Assembly: GCA_020201305.1 (NCBI GenBank)
Contig: JAIVHC010000057.1
Span: forward strand, 1-8,647
DNA length: 8,647 nucleotides
From: Geobacteraceae bacterium
Lineage (GTDB): Bacteria > Desulfobacterota > Desulfuromonadia > Desulfuromonadales > Desulfuromonadaceae
Reading direction: 5' to 3'
This document shows positions 6,690 to 8,647 of the stretch, piece by piece (within the stretch, counting starts at the first letter, position 1; each line of letters starts with the position of its first letter). Position numbers and translations under genes: made by a program. The notes below the pieces were generated by a model. It ran no database searches, was not told where the DNA came from, and saw nothing but the letters and a program-made list of their open reading frames with translations.

Positions 6690-7421
6690 ATGACACATCC
6701 AGAACCAGAACCGCGCTATAAAAAGATACTTCTCAAACTCAGCGGTGAAGCCCTGGCCGGAGAGCATGGGTATGGCATAGATCCGCATACCATCAGTGGG
6801 ATTGCCTCCGAAGTTAAAGATGTTATTGATCTTGGAGTACAGGTTTCGTTGGTTATAGGCGGCGGGAACATCTTTCGTGGTCTTGCTGCGTCTGCCGCAG
6901 GTATGGATCGCTCCAGTGCCGACTATATGGGGATGCTGGCTACCGTAATGAACAGCCTGGCTATGCAGGACGCCCTCGAAAAGATGGATGTTAAGACCCG
7001 GGTGCAGTCTGCCATAGATATGCGCGAAATTGCAGAGCCCTATATCCGCAGACGTGCAGTGAGGCATCTGGAAAAGGGGCGGGTGGTTATTTTTGCGGCA
7101 GGAACCGGAAATCCCTATTTCACTACCGATACTGCGGCAAGTTTGCGCGCCATGGAAATCGGAGCAGAGATTATCCTTAAAGCCACTAAGGTAGATGGGG
7201 TGTTCAATGCTGATCCTACATTAGATGCCAATGCGGTAAAATATTCCTCCCTCTCATATCTCGACGTGCTCAAACAGGGTCTACAGGTTATGGATTCTAC
7301 GGCAACATCGCTGTGTATGGATAACAAATTGCCCATCCTGGTATTCAATCTGACCCATAAGGGCAACATTAAAAAAGTAGTTATGGGCGAGAATATCGGA
7401 ACTATAGTTAAAGGAGATTAG
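6690..7421 (+). CDS. pyrH: UMP kinase
   Basis: PyrH phosphorylates UMP to UDP with ATP in pyrimidine nucleotide synthesis; the bacterial enzyme is a hexamer of the amino-acid-kinase fold, usually activated by GTP and inhibited by UTP. The 243-residue protein has the full set of motifs: KLSGEAL (16-22), IGGGNIFRG (56-64), MGMLATVMN (80-88), AAGTGNPYFTTDTAA (136-150), and LKATKVDGVFNADP (163-176), followed by VFN (218-220). The N-terminal MTHPEPEP is a short extension ahead of the first strand. The ATG at 6690 has GAGGA about five to ten bases upstream. frr begins six bases after the stop, so these two genes are surely cotranscribed. No lesion is visible. Confidence 0.97.
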   Translation: MTHPEPEPRYKKILLKLSGEALAGEHGYGIDPHTISGIASEVKDVIDLGVQVSLVIGGGNIFRGLAASAAGMDRSSADYMGMLATVMNSLAMQDALEKMDVKTRVQSAIDMREIAEPYIRRRAVRHLEKGRVVIFAAGTGNPYFTTDTAASLRAMEIGAEIILKATKVDGVFNADPTLDANAVKYSSLSYLDVLKQGLQVMDSTATSLCMDNKLPILVFNLTHKGNIKKVVMGENIGTIVKGD

Positions 7422-7427
7422 GTTATT

Positions 7428-7985
7428 ATGATCCAGGACGTTGAGAAACAGGCCAAGAAGTCAATGGAAAAGGCGATAGACGCACTCCAACGTGAATTTC
7501 GCCGTGTACGTACTGGGCGTGCATCTGCCGATATCCTGGATGAGGTGCGTGTGGAGTATTATGGCTCGCCGGTACCTTTGAGCCAGGTTGGAACTATTTC
7601 GGTACCCGAAGCGCGCCTGATTACTATTCAGCCGTGGGAGAAAAATATCATCCCCGACATTGAAAAAGCGATCTTCAAGTCTGACCTGGGGCTCACCCCT
7701 TCATCAGATAGCAATATGATACGCATCCCTATACCGCCTCTTACAGAAGAGCGACGCAAAGAGATGGTTAAACAGATTAAGGGAAAGACTGAAGAAGCCC
7801 GAATCAGTATCCGCGCTGCGCGGCAGGAAGCTAATTCGGCCCTTAAAAAGCTGGAAAAAGAAAAAGAGATAACCGAAGATGATCTCAAGCGCGCAGAGAA
7901 GCAGGTTCAGGATCTCACCGATTCATATGTAAAAAAGGTCGATGAGATATTCGCCGCCAAGGAAGATGAACTGATGGAAGTTTAA
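7428..7985 (+). CDS. frr: Ribosome recycling factor
   Basis: RRF works with EF-G to split the post-termination ribosome. The 185-residue length is exactly that of the E. coli protein. It shows FRRVRTGRAS (24-33), VEYYGSPVPLSQVG (42-55), SDLGLTP (85-91), IPPLTEERRKE (102-112) and the long helix from there to the end. Arg129 and Arg132 of the ribosome-contacting patch are kept (SIRAARQEAN), while the next position, often Arg, is Gln133. The AAAGGAGA ribosome site lies inside the last codons of pyrH. The next gene is on the opposite strand and belongs to a mobile element, so frr appears to be the last gene of this operon here. No lesion is visible. Confidence 0.97.
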   Translation: MIQDVEKQAKKSMEKAIDALQREFRRVRTGRASADILDEVRVEYYGSPVPLSQVGTISVPEARLITIQPWEKNIIPDIEKAIFKSDLGLTPSSDSNMIRIPIPPLTEERRKEMVKQIKGKTEEARISIRAARQEANSALKKLEKEKEITEDDLKRAEKQVQDLTDSYVKKVDEIFAAKEDELMEV

Positions 7986-8000
7986 CCACCGGTTTTTTTT
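7984..8000 (+). terminator. Weak possible terminator after frr
   Basis: AACC-ACC-GGTT is followed by a run of eight T (7993-8000), immediately after the frr stop codon. The four-pair stem is too short to be convincing alone; the T run and position are what make it a candidate. The GC-rich hairpin at 8022-8040 may be the real stop. Confidence 0.3.
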
Positions 8001-8021
8001 ATATCCTGTACACGTAAACAA

Positions 8022-8096
8022 CCCCGCCCAAAGGACGGGGCTTTGAGGGCGTCCCCTGAGGGGACGGTACCGGCTACCCCCTAAGAGGGTAGCCGG
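8022..8096. repeat. Three tandem hairpins downstream of tnpA
   Basis: Hairpin 1 is CCCCGCCC/GGACGGGG (8022-8029 and 8033-8040, AAA loop, one C-A mismatch). Hairpin 2 is CGTCCCC/GGGGACG (8050-8056 and 8060-8066, TGA loop, perfect 7 bp). Hairpin 3 is CCGGCTACCC/GGGTAGCCGG (8070-8079 and 8087-8096, seven-base loop, perfect 10 bp). Hairpin 1 is the likely recognition structure of the element's right end, and on the plus strand it may also end transcripts from frr. Hairpins 2 and 3 are extra and could protect the element or the operon from transcription from the other side. Confidence 0.8.
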
Positions 8097-8099
8097 AGC

Positions 8100-8110
8100 G
8101 TTGTTCCCGC
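8100..8110 (+). repeat. 11-bp inverted repeat, copy after tnpA
   Basis: GTTGTTCCCGC here is the exact reverse complement of GCGGGAACAAC at 8582-8592. The two copies flank tnpA, 11 bases past its stop codon and 25 bases before its start codon. In the tnpA transcript the two copies could pair with each other. Confidence 0.7.
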
Positions 8111-8121
8111 GTCCAAACTTC

Positions 8122-8556
8122 TTAAAATTTAAGTTGCTGTTGTTCTATCTTCTTTTCATTTTGCTCCTGATACCGCACATAGCGCCTGATCATCTCGCTA
8201 TCCAAACCAACGGTATCTACACAATAACCAGGCGCCCAGAAATGATTGCCCCAATATCGTTTCCTTCGTAACTGAGGATGGTTCTTTAATATGCGTATCG
8301 CTGTTCGACCTTTTAGGCGCCCCATCAATTCTGATATTGAAACTTTTGGCGGAACCATGATGATCAGATGAACATGGTCCTGCTGGATATTCAGCTCAAC
8401 TACTTCGCAATGACTTTGCTCGCTGAATATACGAATGCACGCTCGTACTTCTTGTGCCAATTCGCCTTCCAGTAAGCGAAAGCGATACTTCGGCACCCAA
8501 ACAATGTGATACTGACAGTGCCATATGGCATGTGTTAATTTCCGAAAACGGCTCAT
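8122..8556 (-). CDS. tnpA: IS200/IS605-family transposase TnpA (HUH, Y1 tyrosine type)
   Basis: TnpA cuts and joins single-stranded DNA at the ends of its element, recognising subterminal hairpins and acting as a dimer. The 144-residue protein has the whole Y1 fold: HCQYHIVWVPKYR (13-25), the HUH metal-binding pair His61-Val-His63 in QQDHVHLIIMVPPK, SELMGRLKGRTA (75-86), FWAPGYCVDTVG (106-117), and the catalytic Tyr126 with Gln130 four residues later in RRYVRYQEQ. Length and motifs are complete, so the enzyme may be active. AAGGAAAG, read on the minus strand (8566-8559), is the ribosome site, and a hairpin sits directly upstream of it. The protein ends in a charged tail (NEKKIEQQQLKF). It lacks the N-terminal and C-terminal features of REP-associated transposases, and no REP pairs surround it. 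Transcription runs towards frr. Confidence 0.95.
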   Translation of the reverse strand: MSRFRKLTHAIWHCQYHIVWVPKYRFRLLEGELAQEVRACIRIFSEQSHCEVVELNIQQDHVHLIIMVPPKVSISELMGRLKGRTAIRILKNHPQLRRKRYWGNHFWAPGYCVDTVGLDSEMIRRYVRYQEQNEKKIEQQQLKF

Positions 8557-8570
8557 GGCTTTCCTTTCTG

Positions 8571-8599
8571 TTCAGGTCGTTGCGGGAACAACACCTGAA
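8571..8599 (-). promoter_or_regulatory. Hairpin in the tnpA leader, next to the ribosome binding site
   Basis: TTCAGGT-C-GTTG (8571-8582) pairs with CAACACCTGAA (8589-8599), 11 bp with one bulged C and a six-base loop; a G-T and a T-A pair can extend it to 8569/8601. In the tnpA message it ends three to five bases before AAGGAAAG. IS200 itself has a leader hairpin that limits TnpA translation, and this one is placed to do something similar, although it does not cover the site outright. It contains one copy of the 11-bp inverted repeat (8582-8592). Confidence 0.7.
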
Positions 8600-8612
8600 T
8601 ATGGACTGCCAT

Positions 8613-8640
8613 GAGCCCTTTTGGCAAAGCCAAAGGACTC
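8613..8640. repeat. Subterminal hairpin upstream of tnpA (likely left-end recognition structure)
   Basis: CCTTTTGGC (8617-8625) pairs with GCCAAAGG (8629-8636) around an AAA loop with one unpaired T. GAG (8613-8615) and CTC (8638-8640) extend it past a C-A mismatch. A bulged hairpin of this size near the end is the usual TnpA recognition site in IS200/IS605 elements. CCAAAGGAC (8630-8638) also occurs at 8028-8036 in the hairpin of the other end, in line with both being bound by the same enzyme, though nine bases could be chance. Confidence 0.7.
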
Positions 8641-8647
8641 TGACCCC

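Larger units (their letters stand above)
8022..8640 (-). mobile_element. IS200-type insertion sequence (single tnpA), ends not fixed
   Basis: The element is recognised from its HUH/Y1 transposase gene and from hairpins in both non-coding flanks, which is how IS200/IS605 elements mark their ends; they have no terminal inverted repeats and make no target duplication. There is no tnpB. The given limits are simply the outermost hairpins: CCCCGCCC-AAA-GGACGGGG (8022-8040) on the side after tnpA, and the bulged hairpin at 8613-8640 before tnpA. True cleavage sites lie a few bases outside such hairpins, and the left end of the element (upstream of tnpA) may be beyond the window edge at 8647. The element follows frr, where uppS is found in many genomes. 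Confidence 0.75.

Noticed and set aside
7628..7888. Long minus-strand open frame inside frr
   Set aside because: It is an antisense shadow of a strongly conserved gene, Ser/Arg-rich, with no recognisable domain; the same holds for the other antisense frames over metK, ahcY, rpsB, tsf and pyrH.
8022..8110. CRISPR array or other spacer-repeat structure
   Set aside because: The hairpins differ in sequence and size, and no direct repeat with regular spacing is present.
8122..8556. REP-associated tyrosine transposase (RAYT)
   Set aside because: The protein has IS200-type length and motifs, and the flanking hairpins are not REP-like inverted pairs.

Overview
The window is compact bacterial housekeeping DNA of roughly balanced base composition, with an insertion sequence at its right end. 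LptF and LptG show a diderm with an LPS-type outer membrane. By memory of the families, the S2, EF-Ts, RRF and MetK sequences look more like those of Desulfobacterota (the former Deltaproteobacteria, Desulfobulbales-like) than of Gammaproteobacteria: S2 opens MAKVSMKQLLEAGVHFGHQTK, MetK has FGYACDDTPQLMPMPI, and RRF has QPWEKNIIPDIEKAI. That placement is an inference and was not tested by a search.

Layout, left to right. (1) Positions 1-827 are the 3' two thirds of metK, cut by the window edge. It is followed by ahcY (901-2234), so the two genes of the SAM/SAH cycle are adjacent. ahcY is broken: about 25-30 codons of a highly conserved stretch are missing near position 1971 and the frame changes there. 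(2) A perfect 36-bp palindrome (2265-2300) lies between ahcY and the convergent pair lptF-lptG (minus strand, 4596 to 2327), the inner-membrane subunits of the LPS exporter. (3) A 215-bp divergent intergenic region holds a good sigma70-type promoter for lptFG, placed so close to the lptF start that the transcript may be leaderless, and the leader of the ribosomal operon. (4) rpsB-tsf-pyrH-frr (4812-7985) has the conserved bacterial order. Hairpins followed by T tracts sit in the rpsB-tsf and tsf-pyrH gaps. tsf is also broken: about 17-19 codons, including the TDFV motif that touches EF-Tu, are missing near 5926 and the frame changes. (5) The uppS-cdsA-dxr genes that often follow frr are absent from the flank; an IS200-type element (tnpA on the minus strand, 8122-8556) begins instead. 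It carries three tandem hairpins downstream of tnpA, two hairpins upstream, and an 11-bp inverted repeat joining its two non-coding flanks.

The most notable signal is a pair of independent lesions of the same kind, an out-of-frame loss of a conserved block, in ahcY and in the normally essential tsf, about 4 kb apart, while metK, lptF, lptG, rpsB, pyrH and frr look intact over what is visible. This points either to assembly or amplification errors or to a decaying genome; the sequence alone cannot decide. I found no CRISPR array, tRNA, rRNA or obvious new defence system.
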